In this document: positions 1 to 7,635 of the stretch, one piece after another
How positions within the stretch are numbered: the stretch's first letter is position 1
Layout: each line of letters starts with the position of its first letter
Program-made: the position numbers and the translations under genes
Notes under the pieces: model-generated
The model's database searches: none
Seen by the model: the letters and a program-made list of their open reading frames with translations, nothing else
Told to the model about the DNA's origin: nothing
From: Nitrococcus sp.
GTDB taxonomy: Bacteria > Pseudomonadota > Gammaproteobacteria > Nitrococcales > Nitrococcaceae
Length of the DNA: 9,059 nucleotides
Reading direction: 5' to 3'
NCBI GenBank assembly: GCA_030452365.1
Contig: JAKDMK010000065.1
Span: 1-9,059 of the forward strand

Positions 1-71
1 GCGCCGCTAAGGAGGTGGAAGCACCACTGCAGCGCCCGGCCGATCAGCGTCGATATCGCTAAGCGCGTTGA
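1..71. other. Unassigned sequence downstream of ubiB and its repeat
   Basis: No reading frame, terminator or RNA gene can be supported in this short stretch. TAAGGAGGTG at 8-17 reads as a strong Shine-Dalgarno on the plus strand, but no start codon stands at a usable distance. Confidence 0.5.
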
Positions 72-169
72 GACGGGGTCAAATCTAGTATTGCGCATTC
101 AGCAGGTGGGACGAATGATGCTAAAGGCCTCAGAGGCCTGGAATGCACAATACTAGACTTGACCCGGTC
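72..169. repeat. ~98-bp REPIN/MITE-like inverted-repeat element after ubiB
   Basis: Arms 72-100 and 141-169 are reverse complements over 26 of 29 positions and surround a 40-nt centre. The arm core differs from the perfect arms of the element at 8485-8582 at only 2-3 of 26 positions, while the centres share no visible similarity. The centre here holds its own small palindrome, AGGCCT-CAG-AGGCCT (125-139). The element begins 3-4 bp after the ubiB stop codon. It has no coding capacity, so any movement must be by a transposase elsewhere. It could act as an mRNA 3'-end stabiliser for the ubi transcript; no T-run follows, so it is not a standard terminator. Confidence 0.8.
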
Positions 170-172
170 GGC

Positions 173-1840
173 CTAATCCCGAGGCCAGGCGAGGAGCCAC
201 GCCACGGCGCCAAGGCCGCCCAGTATCCAGCCTAGCAGGGGTGCGCCAGCCACCAGGGTCGGAGCGTATCCATCGAAGGCGGTAAGGAGGAACGCCGAGA
301 CCATCAACGCGGCGCCGAGAATGACAATAAACGTTCGTCGGCTACTGCTCCTGAGCACGAGACGCACCGCATAGAGCTCGCGCTCCAGGGCATCGAGCTG
401 GCGCTGCCCATCGGCGATCTGATTCAGTGCCCGCGCCAGCCGCCCGGGCAGGGTGGGTAGTTCTCGGCCCCAGCTCGGCAGCTCGCGGCGAATGCTGCGC
501 AGCACGGCCTGAGGGCCGAGCTGCTCGCGCATCCAACGCTCCATGTAAGGTTTGGCGGTAGTCCACAGATCCAGCTCCGGGTAGAGCTCGCGTCCCATGC
601 CTTCAATGTTCAGCAATGTCTTCTGCAGCAAGATCAATTGCGGCTGAATCTCCATGTTGAAGCGGCGCCCGGTCTGAAAAAGCCTCAGCAGCAGCGCTCC
701 GAACGAAATCTCGCCGAGCGAGCGCTGAAATATCGGCTCGCAGACGGTGCGTATAGCCGCCTCGAACTCGTCCACGCGGGTAGCCGCGGGAACCCAGCCA
801 GACTCTATGTGCAGCTCGGCCACACGGCGGTAGTTGCGATTGAAGAACGCCAGGAAATTCTCTGCCAGATAGCGGTGGTCAATGGGATTGAGCGTGCCGA
901 TGATGCCGAAATCCACGGCGAGGTATACCGGCTCTTCGGTACGATCGGGGTCGACGAAGACATTTCCCGGGTGCATGTCGGCGTGAAAGAAGCTGTCGCG
1001 GAAAACCTGGGTGAAGAAGATCTCTACGCCGCGTTCGGCCAGCGCCTTGAGGTTGATGCCGTGGGCCTTGAGCTGTTTGACGTCGCTGATGGGGATGCCC
1101 CGGATCCGCTCCATGACCATGACGTTGTTGCGGGTGCCGGGCCAGTAGACCTCGGGTACGTAGATAAGATTCGAGCCTTTGAAATTGCGGCGCAGTTGTG
1201 AGGCGTTGGCGGCCTCGCGCATGAGATCCAGCTCGTCGTGGATGGTTTTATCGAACTCATGTACTACGTCCACCGGATGTAGCCGACGCGCTTGCTGCCA
1301 GTAGCGCTGAGCGAGGGTGGCGATCGTGTAGAGCAACTGTAGATCGCGGTCGATTACCCGCTCGATCCCGGGGCGCACAACCTTTACCACCACTTCGCGG
1401 CCATCTTTGAGACGCGCGGCGTGGACTTGAGCGATGGATGCGGAGGCAAGCGGCTCGGCATCGAAGGCATCGAACACGGCTTGCAATGGCTGGTTGTAGG
1501 CGCGCTCGATGATGCCGCGGGCGACTGCGCCGGGGAAGGACGGCACCCGGTCCTGGAGATAGGAGAGCTCCAGGGCGATATCCTGTGGCAGGAGGTCGCG
1601 CCGGGTGGAGAGTATCTGGCCGAACTTGACGAAAATCGGCCCCAGATCCTCCAGCGTCATGCGGATTCTCTGGCCTCTAGGGCGACTGCGTCGCGGAATC
1701 CAGCGCCAGGGCATCAGGTAGCCAAACACCCGCAGCGGACGGAACAGGTGGGTGGCCAATATGACCTCATCCAGCCCGTGCTTGATGAGGATGAAATTGA
1801 TGTGGATGAGGCGCAATACCTGCCCGGGTCGAATGCTCAC
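173..1840 (-). CDS. ubiB: UbiB, atypical kinase-like protein of ubiquinone synthesis
   Basis: Membrane-anchored member of the ABC1/ADCK/COQ8 family, needed for ubiquinone production and shown for relatives to have ATPase activity that may help extract lipid intermediates. The protein has 555 residues (E. coli 546). The KxGQ signature is at 72-75 (VKFGQILSTRRD), the Ala-rich loop ASASIAQVH at 132-140, the ATP lysine Lys153 in VVVKVVRP, the catalytic-loop motif HADMHPGN at 286-293, and the metal-binding motif DFG at 310-312. Two hydrophobic segments at about 503-521 and 527-552 form the C-terminal membrane anchor. The start is GTG at 1840, overlapping the ubiJ stop as GTGA. The TAG at 173-175 is 3-4 bp from an inverted-repeat element. 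No gene is seen beyond it in the window. Confidence 0.98.
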   Translation of the reverse strand: MSIRPGQVLRLIHINFILIKHGLDEVILATHLFRPLRVFGYLMPWRWIPRRSRPRGQRIRMTLEDLGPIFVKFGQILSTRRDLLPQDIALELSYLQDRVPSFPGAVARGIIERAYNQPLQAVFDAFDAEPLASASIAQVHAARLKDGREVVVKVVRPGIERVIDRDLQLLYTIATLAQRYWQQARRLHPVDVVHEFDKTIHDELDLMREAANASQLRRNFKGSNLIYVPEVYWPGTRNNVMVMERIRGIPISDVKQLKAHGINLKALAERGVEIFFTQVFRDSFFHADMHPGNVFVDPDRTEEPVYLAVDFGIIGTLNPIDHRYLAENFLAFFNRNYRRVAELHIESGWVPAATRVDEFEAAIRTVCEPIFQRSLGEISFGALLLRLFQTGRRFNMEIQPQLILLQKTLLNIEGMGRELYPELDLWTTAKPYMERWMREQLGPQAVLRSIRRELPSWGRELPTLPGRLARALNQIADGQRQLDALERELYAVRLVLRSSSRRTFIVILGAALMVSAFLLTAFDGYAPTLVAGAPLLGWILGGLGAVAWLLAWPRD

Positions 1841-2481
1841 CGCCCCGTCCCGCCGTCGAGAGCTTGCTCCAGCCTTCGTACCCGCGCCGCTAGACGCTCC
1901 ACCTCCTGATGCAGACTATCCACCTCGGTGACAAAGGCGCTCACCTCTGCCGCGGCGGGTAAGTCGCGACGCTCCTCGGTAAGATATTCTCCAATTGTTT
2001 GCAGCACGGATTCGCCAGAGCGCCGCAACCAACTCGTGGAGCCTTTCACCGCGCGGCCAAGCTGGTGTGCCAGCACATCCCCGGTGTAGCGGGCGGTCTG
2101 TTCCTCCCAATCCACCTCGAGGTCGGCGAACAGTCGGCGGACAGCCTGTCCCACCCCCACATCCCCCGAGAATTCGATTTTCGCACCGCGTCGGCCTGCC
2201 GGCGTCGCCAGTGCGAGCAGACCGGTGAGGCTGCTACGTACCCGAACCGCCGGCGCGGCATCGGCAGCCGAAGCTGGAAGGATCAGTCGAAGCCCTGTCT
2301 CGCTGAACAGGACATAGAAATTGAGTTCGATATCGGTGAGTTCCACACTCAAACGGCATCCCGCCAGCTCTCGAAGCCGCCGCGGTGACTCCGGATCCGC
2401 GGCCAGTAAGCGATTAAGGAGCGTTTCGGCCGCGCGCAACAGGGTTTCCCGGGCGGGTTGGGCCAGCGAACTGAGTGCCAT
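1837..2481 (-). CDS. ubiJ: Ubiquinone biosynthesis accessory factor UbiJ (SCP2 domain)
   Basis: Lipid-binding accessory protein of aerobic ubiquinone synthesis; in E. coli it works with UbiK in the soluble Ubi complex and is thought to present hydrophobic intermediates to the hydroxylases and methylases. The protein has 214 residues (E. coli 201). The SCP2 sterol-carrier-like domain covers about 18-125, ending with KIEFSGDVGVGQAVRRLFADLEVDW. The C-terminal segment at about 180-208 (EVDSLHQEVERLAARVRRLE) is a clear heptad-type coiled coil, the kind of region expected to pair with UbiK. The identification rests on domain layout and position between ubiE and ubiB, since sequence conservation is low. 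The ATG at 2481 has no Shine-Dalgarno in the 22 bp before it. Its TGA overlaps the ubiB GTG by 4 bp. Confidence 0.93.
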   Translation of the reverse strand: MALSSLAQPARETLLRAAETLLNRLLAADPESPRRLRELAGCRLSVELTDIELNFYVLFSETGLRLILPASAADAAPAVRVRSSLTGLLALATPAGRRGAKIEFSGDVGVGQAVRRLFADLEVDWEEQTARYTGDVLAHQLGRAVKGSTSWLRRSGESVLQTIGEYLTEERRDLPAAAEVSAFVTEVDSLHQEVERLAARVRRLEQALDGGTGR

Positions 2482-2503
2482 GGGTGTTTAGGTGCTTGGT
2501 TGC

Positions 2504-3268
2504 CTAGTACACGTGTCCGCGATGAACGGCGACCAAGCCGCCACAGAGGTTGACGTAATCGCAGCCTTCGAATCCCGCCGCCTCCATCATGGCCTTCAGG
2601 CTCTCTTGATCGGGATGCATGCGAATGGATTCCGCAAGATAGCGGTAACTGTCCTGGTCGCGGGCGACGAGCCGCCCGAGCACAGGCAGGAAGCGCAAGG
2701 AATAGAGATCGTAGAGGGGGCGCAGCGGCGTTACGTAGAGTGATGAGAACTCCAATATGACAACGCGGCCCGCAGGCAGCAGAACCCGGCGCATCGCCTC
2801 CAGGGCCCGCTCCTTATGTGTGACGTTGCGCAAGCCAAAGCCGATGGTGACCCGCTCAAAGCTCTGATCTGGAAATGGCAGCCGCTCTGCGTCGGCAATC
2901 GCATAGCCTATATTGCCGACGACACCGGCATCGATCAGGCGGTCCCGTCCCAAGGTGAGCATGCTGGGGTTGATGTCGCATGCTACTACGAATCCGTCCG
3001 GCCCGACCTCATTGGCTATCGAGCGGCTTAAATCGCCCGTGCCCGCCGCCAGATCCAATACTCGATGCCCTGGGCGCAGCCCAGCCAGCCGCAATGCTTG
3101 TTGTTTCCACAGCCGATGGAAACCGAACGACATCAGGTCGTTCATGAGGTCATAGCGCTGCGCCACGGATTCGAATACCTGCCTAACCCGCCGCGCCTTT
3201 TCCGCGGCCGACACGCTTTGGAAGCCGAAATGCGTCTCCTCACGGGTTGGTGGATGCTCGCTCGCCAC
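2504..3268 (-). CDS. ubiE: Ubiquinone/menaquinone C-methyltransferase UbiE
   Basis: SAM-dependent methyltransferase that C-methylates the polyprenyl-methoxy-benzoquinol intermediate of ubiquinone, and demethylmenaquinone where that is made. The protein has 254 residues against 251 in E. coli. Family motifs are VFESVAQRYDLMNDLMSFG at about 31-49, SAM motif I DLAAGTGDL at 72-80, CDINPSML for the SAM ribose acidic residue, IGFGLRNVT, and the end GGLVAVHRGHVY. The GTG at 3268 is chosen: GAGG lies 10 nt upstream, inside the end of DUF971, and the two genes are 2 bp apart. It leads the ubiE-ubiJ-ubiB block, with ubiJ following after 22 bp. Confidence 0.98.
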   Translation of the reverse strand: MASEHPPTREETHFGFQSVSAAEKARRVRQVFESVAQRYDLMNDLMSFGFHRLWKQQALRLAGLRPGHRVLDLAAGTGDLSRSIANEVGPDGFVVACDINPSMLTLGRDRLIDAGVVGNIGYAIADAERLPFPDQSFERVTIGFGLRNVTHKERALEAMRRVLLPAGRVVILEFSSLYVTPLRPLYDLYSLRFLPVLGRLVARDQDSYRYLAESIRMHPDQESLKAMMEAAGFEGCDYVNLCGGLVAVHRGHVY

Positions 3269-3270
3269 CG

Positions 3271-3669
3271 CTATTGGCCCTCGCTGCCGCCGGGATCGCG
3301 CGGGTAGCCGGCCCGCTCCAATGAATCGAGATACGCCTGCCAGTAGTAGCCCTTGTTCGTGCCCAGATCGTATAGCAGATTCCAGGAGTATAGCCCCGTG
3401 CTATGGCCGTCGTCGAAGAGGAGCTTGATGGCATATCGGCCTATCGGCTCGACGGCGGTAATGGCCACGTTCTCCTTGCCGAGCTGTAGCGTTTGCTCAC
3501 CGGGGCCATGCCCCCGTACCTCCGCCGAAGGTGAATAGACGCGCAAGTACTCGGCGCCAAGCTCAAATCGGCTGCCATCATCGAACCAGACCTCGAGCGT
3601 CCGGGCACGCCGGCGCAGACGGATATCCGTTGCTATGCGTCCGGTTTCAGCTTTGCCAGGTCTGCGCAT
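3271..3669 (-). CDS. DUF971 (GBBH-like N-terminal domain) protein
   Basis: A 132-residue single-domain protein. The domain, which also forms the N-terminus of gamma-butyrobetaine hydroxylase and is fused to some Mrp/ApbC proteins, spans about 12-115; the signature is the LEVWFDDGSRFELGAEYLRV strand region and DDGHSTGLYSWNLLYDLG. Its function as a free-standing protein is not established. ATG at 3669 is preceded by AGGA at a 6-nt distance, a normal site. It lies downstream of hslU, as in Pseudomonas (PA5055, from memory), and its TAG is only 2 bp before the ubiE GTG, so it is probably cotranslated with ubiE. The C-terminal tail (PRDPGGSEGQ) looks disordered. Confidence 0.92.
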   Translation of the reverse strand: MRRPGKAETGRIATDIRLRRRARTLEVWFDDGSRFELGAEYLRVYSPSAEVRGHGPGEQTLQLGKENVAITAVEPIGRYAIKLLFDDGHSTGLYSWNLLYDLGTNKGYYWQAYLDSLERAGYPRDPGGSEGQ

Positions 3670-3735
3670 CGCCTGTCCTACCGCGGTTTGGAACTGTTGT
3701 TGCGCGCCGGCGCAAGCGAGCCGATTCTGTGGCGG

Positions 3736-5067
3736 CTAGAGTATATAGCGGCTGAGGTCCTGGTCGCGCGCCAGATCGGCCAGATGCGCGTCGACGTAAC
3801 GCTCGTCAATGCGCACGAGCTCGCCAGCCTTGTCTGTGGCCTCAAAGGATACCGTCTCCAATAACCGCTCCATCACGGTATGCAGCCGCCGCGCACCGAT
3901 ATTCTCAGTGCGCTCGTTGACCTCCCAAGCGACTTGCGCGATGCGCGCCACACCGTCCTCGGTGAACTCCAGGTGCACGCCCTCGGTTTCCATCAGCGCT
4001 TGATACTGGCGCACCAGGGAGGCATCCGGTTCGGTCAAGATGCGCACGAAGTCGTCGACGGTGAGCGCATCAAGCTCCACCCGAATCGGCAATCGTCCCT
4101 GCAGCTCCGGGATCAGATCCGAGGGCTTGGACAGATGAAAGGCGCCAGAGGCGATGAACAGAATATGATTGGTGTTGACGATGCCGTGTTTGGTCGAGAT
4201 GGTGGAGCCTTCCACCAATGGCAAGAGGTCGCGCTGCACGCCCTCGCGCGAGACATCCGCGCCGCTGCCGTGCTCGCCGCGTTTGGCTATCTTGTCGATC
4301 TCGTCGAGAAAGACAATGCCGTTTTGTTCCACCGCATCGACTGCCTTGCGCTTGACTTCCTCTTCGTTGACCAGCTTGGCCGCCTCCTCCTCCTTGAGCA
4401 CACGCCAGGCGTTCCTAACCTTTAGGCGGCGCGTACGGGTGCGCTCTCCAGTCAGGTTTTGGAACATGCTCTGGAGCTGGCCGGTCATTTCCTCCATCCC
4501 GGGTGGCGCCATGATCTCCATTCCGACGGAGGCAGTGCGCACTTCCACGTCGATCTCACGCTCGTCCAGGTCTCCTTCGCGCAGCTTCTTGCGCATTTTC
4601 TGCCGTGTGGTATCTGCGCTTTCATCCTCCGCGCCAAAGCCTCTTGCTTTGGGCAGCAGGGCGTCGAGGAGGCGCTCTTCAGCCGCATCGATGGCCGCGA
4701 CCGTTACTTTGTCCATTTCTTGTTGTCGAGTCATTTTAACGGCGATATCCGCCAAGTCGCGGATCATGGACTCGACATCGCGACCGACGTAACCCACTTC
4801 GGTGAATTTGGTCGCCTCGATTTTGATAAAGGGCGCGCCCGCAAGCTTGGCCAGGCGGCGGGCGATCTCGGTCTTGCCGACGCCAGTCGGTCCGATCATT
4901 AGAATGTTCTTGGGCGTGATTTCGGCGCGCAGCGCCTCGTGCACCTGCATGCGTCGCCAGCGGTTGCGCAGCGCAATGGCGACGGCCTGCTTGGCCTTAG
5001 CCTGGCCGATGATGTATTTGTCGAGCTCCTGGACGATTTCCCGGGGAGTCATCTGGGGCATGGTCAT
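3736..5067 (-). CDS. hslU: HslU AAA+ unfoldase of the HslUV protease
   Basis: Hexameric ATPase that unfolds substrates and threads them into HslV. The protein has 443 residues, the same as E. coli. Walker A is GPTGVGKT at 59-66, the pore loop is GYVG at 92-95, the intermediate domain lies at about 108-244, and Walker B is [10 protein letters not shown] with Asp255 and Glu256. Sensor and arginine motifs fall in the [12 protein letters not shown] and NIGARRLHT regions. The C-terminus LSRYIL is the HslV-docking tail. The start could be ATG at 5067 (GGAG only 4 nt away) or ATG at 5061 (GGAG 10 nt away); the latter gives [10 protein letters not shown], the same spacing to MTPREIV as E. coli. It sits 20 bp after hslV, surely in one transcript. 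A 66-bp gap to DUF971 holds a weak TTGCGC/GCGCAA stem at 3700-3715. Confidence 0.98.
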   Translation of the reverse strand: MTMPQMTPREIVQELDKYIIGQAKAKQAVAIALRNRWRRMQVHEALRAEITPKNILMIGPTGVGKTEIARRLAKLAGAPFIKIEATKFTEVGYVGRDVESMIRDLADIAVKMTRQQEMDKVTVAAIDAAEERLLDALLPKARGFGAEDESADTTRQKMRKKLREGDLDEREIDVEVRTASVGMEIMAPPGMEEMTGQLQSMFQNLTGERTRTRRLKVRNAWRVLKEEEAAKLVNEEEVKRKAVDAVEQNGIVFLDEIDKIAKRGEHGSGADVSREGVQRDLLPLVEGSTISTKHGIVNTNHILFIASGAFHLSKPSDLIPELQGRLPIRVELDALTVDDFVRILTEPDASLVRQYQALMETEGVHLEFTEDGVARIAQVAWEVNERTENIGARRLHTVMERLLETVSFEATDKAGELVRIDERYVDAHLADLARDQDLSRYIL

Positions 5068-5087
5068 CGCTCTCCAGCCAGCAGGGG

Positions 5088-5630
5088 CTAACCTGCCCCC
5101 AGCTCTTCTAGGGCTAAATGATGGTTGCTATAGATGCAGATGTCGGCCGCGATAGTAAGCGATCGCTCCACGATCTCGCGCGCCGAAAGCGGCGTGTTTT
5201 CCAACAGCGCGGTGGCCGCGGCCCGGGCATACGCCCCGCCAGAGCCGATGGCCAGCAGATCGCGCTCCGGCTCCACCACATCACCGTTGCCGGAGAGCAT
5301 GAGCAGAGACCCCGTATCCGCCACCACCAGCAAGGCTTCCAACCGCCGCAGCACCCGATCCGAGCGCCAGTCTTTGGCCATCTCGACGGCCGCACGAGTC
5401 AGGTTACCGTGGTGTTTCTCCAACTGACCCTCGAAACGCTCGAACAACGTGAACGCATCCGCTGTGCCTCCGGCAAAGCCGGCCAGAACGCGGTCATGGA
5501 AAACTCGCCGAACTTTGCGCGCATTGCCTTTCATCACTGTATCGCCCAGCGTGACCTGGCCGTCGCCGCCGACCACTGTTTGCCCATCGCGGCGGACCGC
5601 AAGTATGGTTGTACCTTGGAACTGCCTCAC
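5088..5630 (-). CDS. hslV: HslV peptidase subunit of the HslUV (ClpYQ) protease
   Basis: Proteasome-beta-like threonine peptidase; two HslV hexamers stack to form the degradation chamber and are gated by the HslU ATPase in the cytosol. I chose GTG at 5630, giving 180 residues beginning [14 protein letters not shown], because GAGGT lies 7 nt upstream and the product matches the family; the frame extends to a TTG at 5663. Counting from the first Thr of GTTI as Thr1, Asp17 (GGDGQ) and Lys33 (ARKVRR) fall exactly where the E. coli enzyme has them. [17 protein letters not shown] and AIGSGGAYA are further signatures. Unlike E. coli HslV, where Thr1 follows the initiator Met, six residues must be removed to free Thr1. 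hslU follows after 20 bp, with a possible GGGGC/GCCCC stem at 5084-5099 across the hslV stop. Confidence 0.97.
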   Translation of the reverse strand: MRQFQGTTILAVRRDGQTVVGGDGQVTLGDTVMKGNARKVRRVFHDRVLAGFAGGTADAFTLFERFEGQLEKHHGNLTRAAVEMAKDWRSDRVLRRLEALLVVADTGSLLMLSGNGDVVEPERDLLAIGSGGAYARAAATALLENTPLSAREIVERSLTIAADICIYSNHHLALEELGAG

Positions 5631-5637
5631 GATCGGG

Positions 5638-5642
5638 ACCTC
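5638..5642 (-). promoter_or_regulatory. Ribosome binding site deciding the hslV start
   Basis: GAGGT on the minus strand lies 7 nt before the GTG at 5630. It lies inside the coding frame if the upstream TTG at 5663 were used, so it argues for the GTG start. Confidence 0.7.
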
Positions 5643-5704
5643 GTTTGACTGGCGGCGAGCCAAATAGCCAGCGCTGAATTGGTCAGCTAGTTTACATGCA
5701 ATCG

Positions 5705-5733
5705 AAATAGGGGCGCGGGCCGGATTTTCAAAG
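5705..5733 (-). promoter_or_regulatory. Candidate sigma-32 (heat-shock) promoter for hslVU
   Basis: On the minus strand, CTTTGAAAA (TTGAAA at 5731-5726) is followed after 12 nt by CCCCTATTT (5713-5705). This resembles the E. coli sigma-32 consensus CTTGAAA, 13-15 nt, CCCCATNT: TTGAAA and CCCC match, the last -10 bases only partly, and the spacer is slightly short. It lies in the only gap between xerC and hslV, about 75-100 bp before the hslV start, and hslVU is a classic sigma-32 target. A sigma-70 reading (TTGAAA with TATTTC at 16 nt) is possible but poorer. Confidence 0.55.
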
Positions 5734-5792
5734 TACGCCTTGCGGTGGTTCTGACTCGTCCGCTATGGAGGATGCGCTGGGCTTGGAGGCAC

Positions 5793-6710
5793 TCACCCTT
5801 GAGCCCGCGGTTTGCGCCGGGCTCGCGGGTGGGCGGCATCGTAGACTCGGCTTAGATGCTGGAAATCCAAATGCGTATAGACCTGGGTCGTACCGATATG
5901 GGAATGGCCCAGAAGCTCCTGCACGGCACGCAGGTCACCGCTCGACTCGAGTAGATGTGAAGCGAAGGAATGGCGCAGCATGTGCGGATGCACACCGCGG
6001 CGCAATCCTTGCCGCTGGGCCAACCGCTGCAGGCGTATTTGTATGGCTCGATGGGCTAATCGGTGGCCGCGGCGGCCGACGAACAACGCGGGCTCGTCGG
6101 GTCGGGCAAGCCCGGGACGCAGCGCAAGCCAGCGCGCGAGCGCGTCCCGGGCTTGGCGGCCAATCGCTACCACGCGCGTTTTTTGGCCTTTGCCGGTCAC
6201 TCGCAGCTCAGACTGCCCGGCGTAGATGGCGCTGCTCGGCAAGGCCGCGAGCTCCGCCAGGCGCAAGCCGCAGGAATACATGAGCTCGAACATAGCGAGG
6301 TCGCGCACCACCAGCGGGTTTGCCTCCGGTGGCCCATCCAGCAGCTGGGCCATTTCATCGACATCCAGCGCCTCGGGCAATCGCCGTGCGGATTTGGGTG
6401 CCCGCGCGCCGGTGGCGGGATCGTGCCGGGCCGCTCCTTCGCGGATCAGATAGCGATAGAGCGCGCGAATGCTGGAGAGCATGCGTTGCAGGGATCGACC
6501 CGCCAAGCCGCTGCGGTGGCGCAAAGCGATGAAGCCGCGAATATGATCCGGGCTGACCTGCTCCCAGCCGACAAGGCTGAGATCGCTGCAGTAGCGGAGC
6601 AATGCCTCCAGGTCGCGGAGGTAGTGTTGGCGGGTGAGGCGGGCAAGCCGTCGTTCGCTGTCCAAGTGGGCATCGAAACGCTCGAGCCAAAGCCGCATCC
6701 CATCGCTCAC
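5793..6710 (-). CDS. xerC: Tyrosine recombinase XerC
   Basis: Site-specific recombinase that acts with XerD at dif to resolve chromosome dimers, with FtsK at the division septum. The protein has 305 residues against 298 in E. coli. The N-terminal SAM-like core-binding domain spans about 5-90 and the catalytic domain about 110-295. All six catalytic residues are readable: Arg150 (CGLRLAEL), Lys174 (TGKGQKTR), His243 and Arg246 (HPHMLRHSFASHLL), His269 (LLGHS) and the nucleophile Tyr278 (TTQVYTHLD). The start is GTG at 6710, sharing GTGA with the DUF484 stop; an in-frame ATG at 6698 is an alternative. XerC rather than XerD is inferred mainly from the dapF-DUF484-xerC gene order, as in E. coli and Pseudomonas. 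The HAD-family gene that usually follows is replaced here by hslVU. Confidence 0.95.
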   Translation of the reverse strand: MSDGMRLWLERFDAHLDSERRLARLTRQHYLRDLEALLRYCSDLSLVGWEQVSPDHIRGFIALRHRSGLAGRSLQRMLSSIRALYRYLIREGAARHDPATGARAPKSARRLPEALDVDEMAQLLDGPPEANPLVVRDLAMFELMYSCGLRLAELAALPSSAIYAGQSELRVTGKGQKTRVVAIGRQARDALARWLALRPGLARPDEPALFVGRRGHRLAHRAIQIRLQRLAQRQGLRRGVHPHMLRHSFASHLLESSGDLRAVQELLGHSHIGTTQVYTHLDFQHLSRVYDAAHPRARRKPRAQG

Positions 6711-7414
6711 GCTTGGCTTGCGAGCAAGTGGTGGTGAATGGCCCGACCCACCATGGCGCCGAGCTGGCGCAGGAATATCGTGCCCTGGTCTGGCCGGTAA
6801 TGCTCCGGATCATGGCTGCCGATGGCGAGCAGCCCGCGGGCGATGCCGTGCGCTAGCGGGATGAGCGCTGCCGACTTGACAGTGGCGGCGAGCTCGCCGA
6901 AGGCAAGCTGCAACTGATCCTCGTTGAGCTGTCCACATAGCGGGCGATCGCCGCGCAGGAGCTTGGCAAGTCGAGTCGCGTTGGGGTCATTCGGCTTCCA
7001 CACAGAGGCATTGGCTTGTGCCGGTAGCGCCGTAATGAGAATGATGTGAACCGCCTGCGCATGGAAGCTCTGCTGCAGATTCTGCTGCAGGGCATCGAAC
7101 ACCGTCTCCAGGCTGTCGGCGTCCAGTAGCTCGAGCGTTAGGCGATGCAGTTGCTCCACGAGCCGATCGTTGTTACGGGCAATGCGCAGCAGCTCGTTCA
7201 GGCGCGCGTGTAGGCGTAGCTTCTCATCACGCAGCACTTGCACCTGGTATTCGATCAGAGAGCGGGCGGGTCGGACCTCGTGCGGGATACGCAGCTCAGT
7301 CAGCAAGGCGCGTTGGCGCAGGAAGAAATCCGGATTATCCCGCAGATACTGGGCGACCAAGGCCTCATCGAGGCTTTCCGTGCCGCGCTCGGTCTCAGAT
7401 TGTTGCGTACTCAT
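6707..7414 (-). CDS. DUF484 family protein (YigA-like)
   Basis: Conserved gammaproteobacterial protein of unknown biochemical role; the family has a GAF-like fold and regularly lies between dapF and xerC. The N-terminal signature EALVAQYLRDNPDFFLRQRALLTELRIPH is followed by a helical stretch (SLIEYQVQVLRDEKLRLHARL) that looks coiled-coil prone, then a GAF-like region ending in GLLAIGSHDPEHYRPDQGT and FLRQLGAMVGRAIHHHLL. I chose the ATG at 7414 (MSTQQSETERG), which gives 235 residues, the E. coli YigA length as I recall it; AGAGG lies only 2 nt before it and a G-run further up. The frame is open upstream to a TTG at 7486 and an ATG at 7477, but those residues do not look like the family. The stop overlaps the xerC GTG by 4 bp, so the two are probably translationally coupled. 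Confidence 0.9.
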   Translation of the reverse strand: MSTQQSETERGTESLDEALVAQYLRDNPDFFLRQRALLTELRIPHEVRPARSLIEYQVQVLRDEKLRLHARLNELLRIARNNDRLVEQLHRLTLELLDADSLETVFDALQQNLQQSFHAQAVHIILITALPAQANASVWKPNDPNATRLAKLLRGDRPLCGQLNEDQLQLAFGELAATVKSAALIPLAHGIARGLLAIGSHDPEHYRPDQGTIFLRQLGAMVGRAIHHHLLASQA

Positions 7415-7540
7415 CGCCTCTGCCCCCGCCTGTGCCCAAACCTCACCCGCATTATTCCGGAGCCCGCCGTAGCCCATTCCCAGCAAATGCTGAATCGGTT
7501 TTCCCCAGCGTGCAAGCTGTGATCACCAGCCTGGCCCTGA

Positions 7541-7559
7541 GCGCGCCGACTCGGCGCGC
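7541..7559. other. GC-rich perfect hairpin in the dapF-DUF484 gap
   Basis: GCGCGCCGA at 7541-7549 is the exact reverse complement of TCGGCGCGC at 7551-7559, so RNA from either strand could form a 7-9 bp GC-rich stem with a very small loop. No run of T follows it on either strand, so it is not a typical intrinsic terminator. It may slow transcription or protect the dapF mRNA end, or it may be chance in GC-rich DNA. The rest of the gap (7415-7635) shows no gene and no clear promoter. Confidence 0.4.
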
Positions 7560-7635
7560 CAATCGTGCACAGCACAAAACTACCGCTCGTTGAACGTTAG
7601 GCTCTGGGGCCGTCAACTGGGAGATGTTCGAGTCC

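Noticed and set aside
8..17. TAAGGAGGTG, a near-perfect Shine-Dalgarno on the plus strand (and 16S-3'-end-like on the minus strand)
   Set aside because: No start codon follows at a usable distance and no rRNA context surrounds it; most likely chance.
638..1201. 187-residue plus-strand open frame inside ubiB
   Set aside because: Shadow of ubiB, which has every family motif on the other strand; the plus-strand protein resembles nothing I know.
3880..4902. Several long plus-strand open frames opposite hslU
   Set aside because: GC-rich shadow frames opposite a full-length, well-conserved hslU.
5118..5648. 176-residue plus-strand open frame opposite hslV
   Set aside because: Antisense shadow; hslV has all catalytic residues and a good ribosome site.
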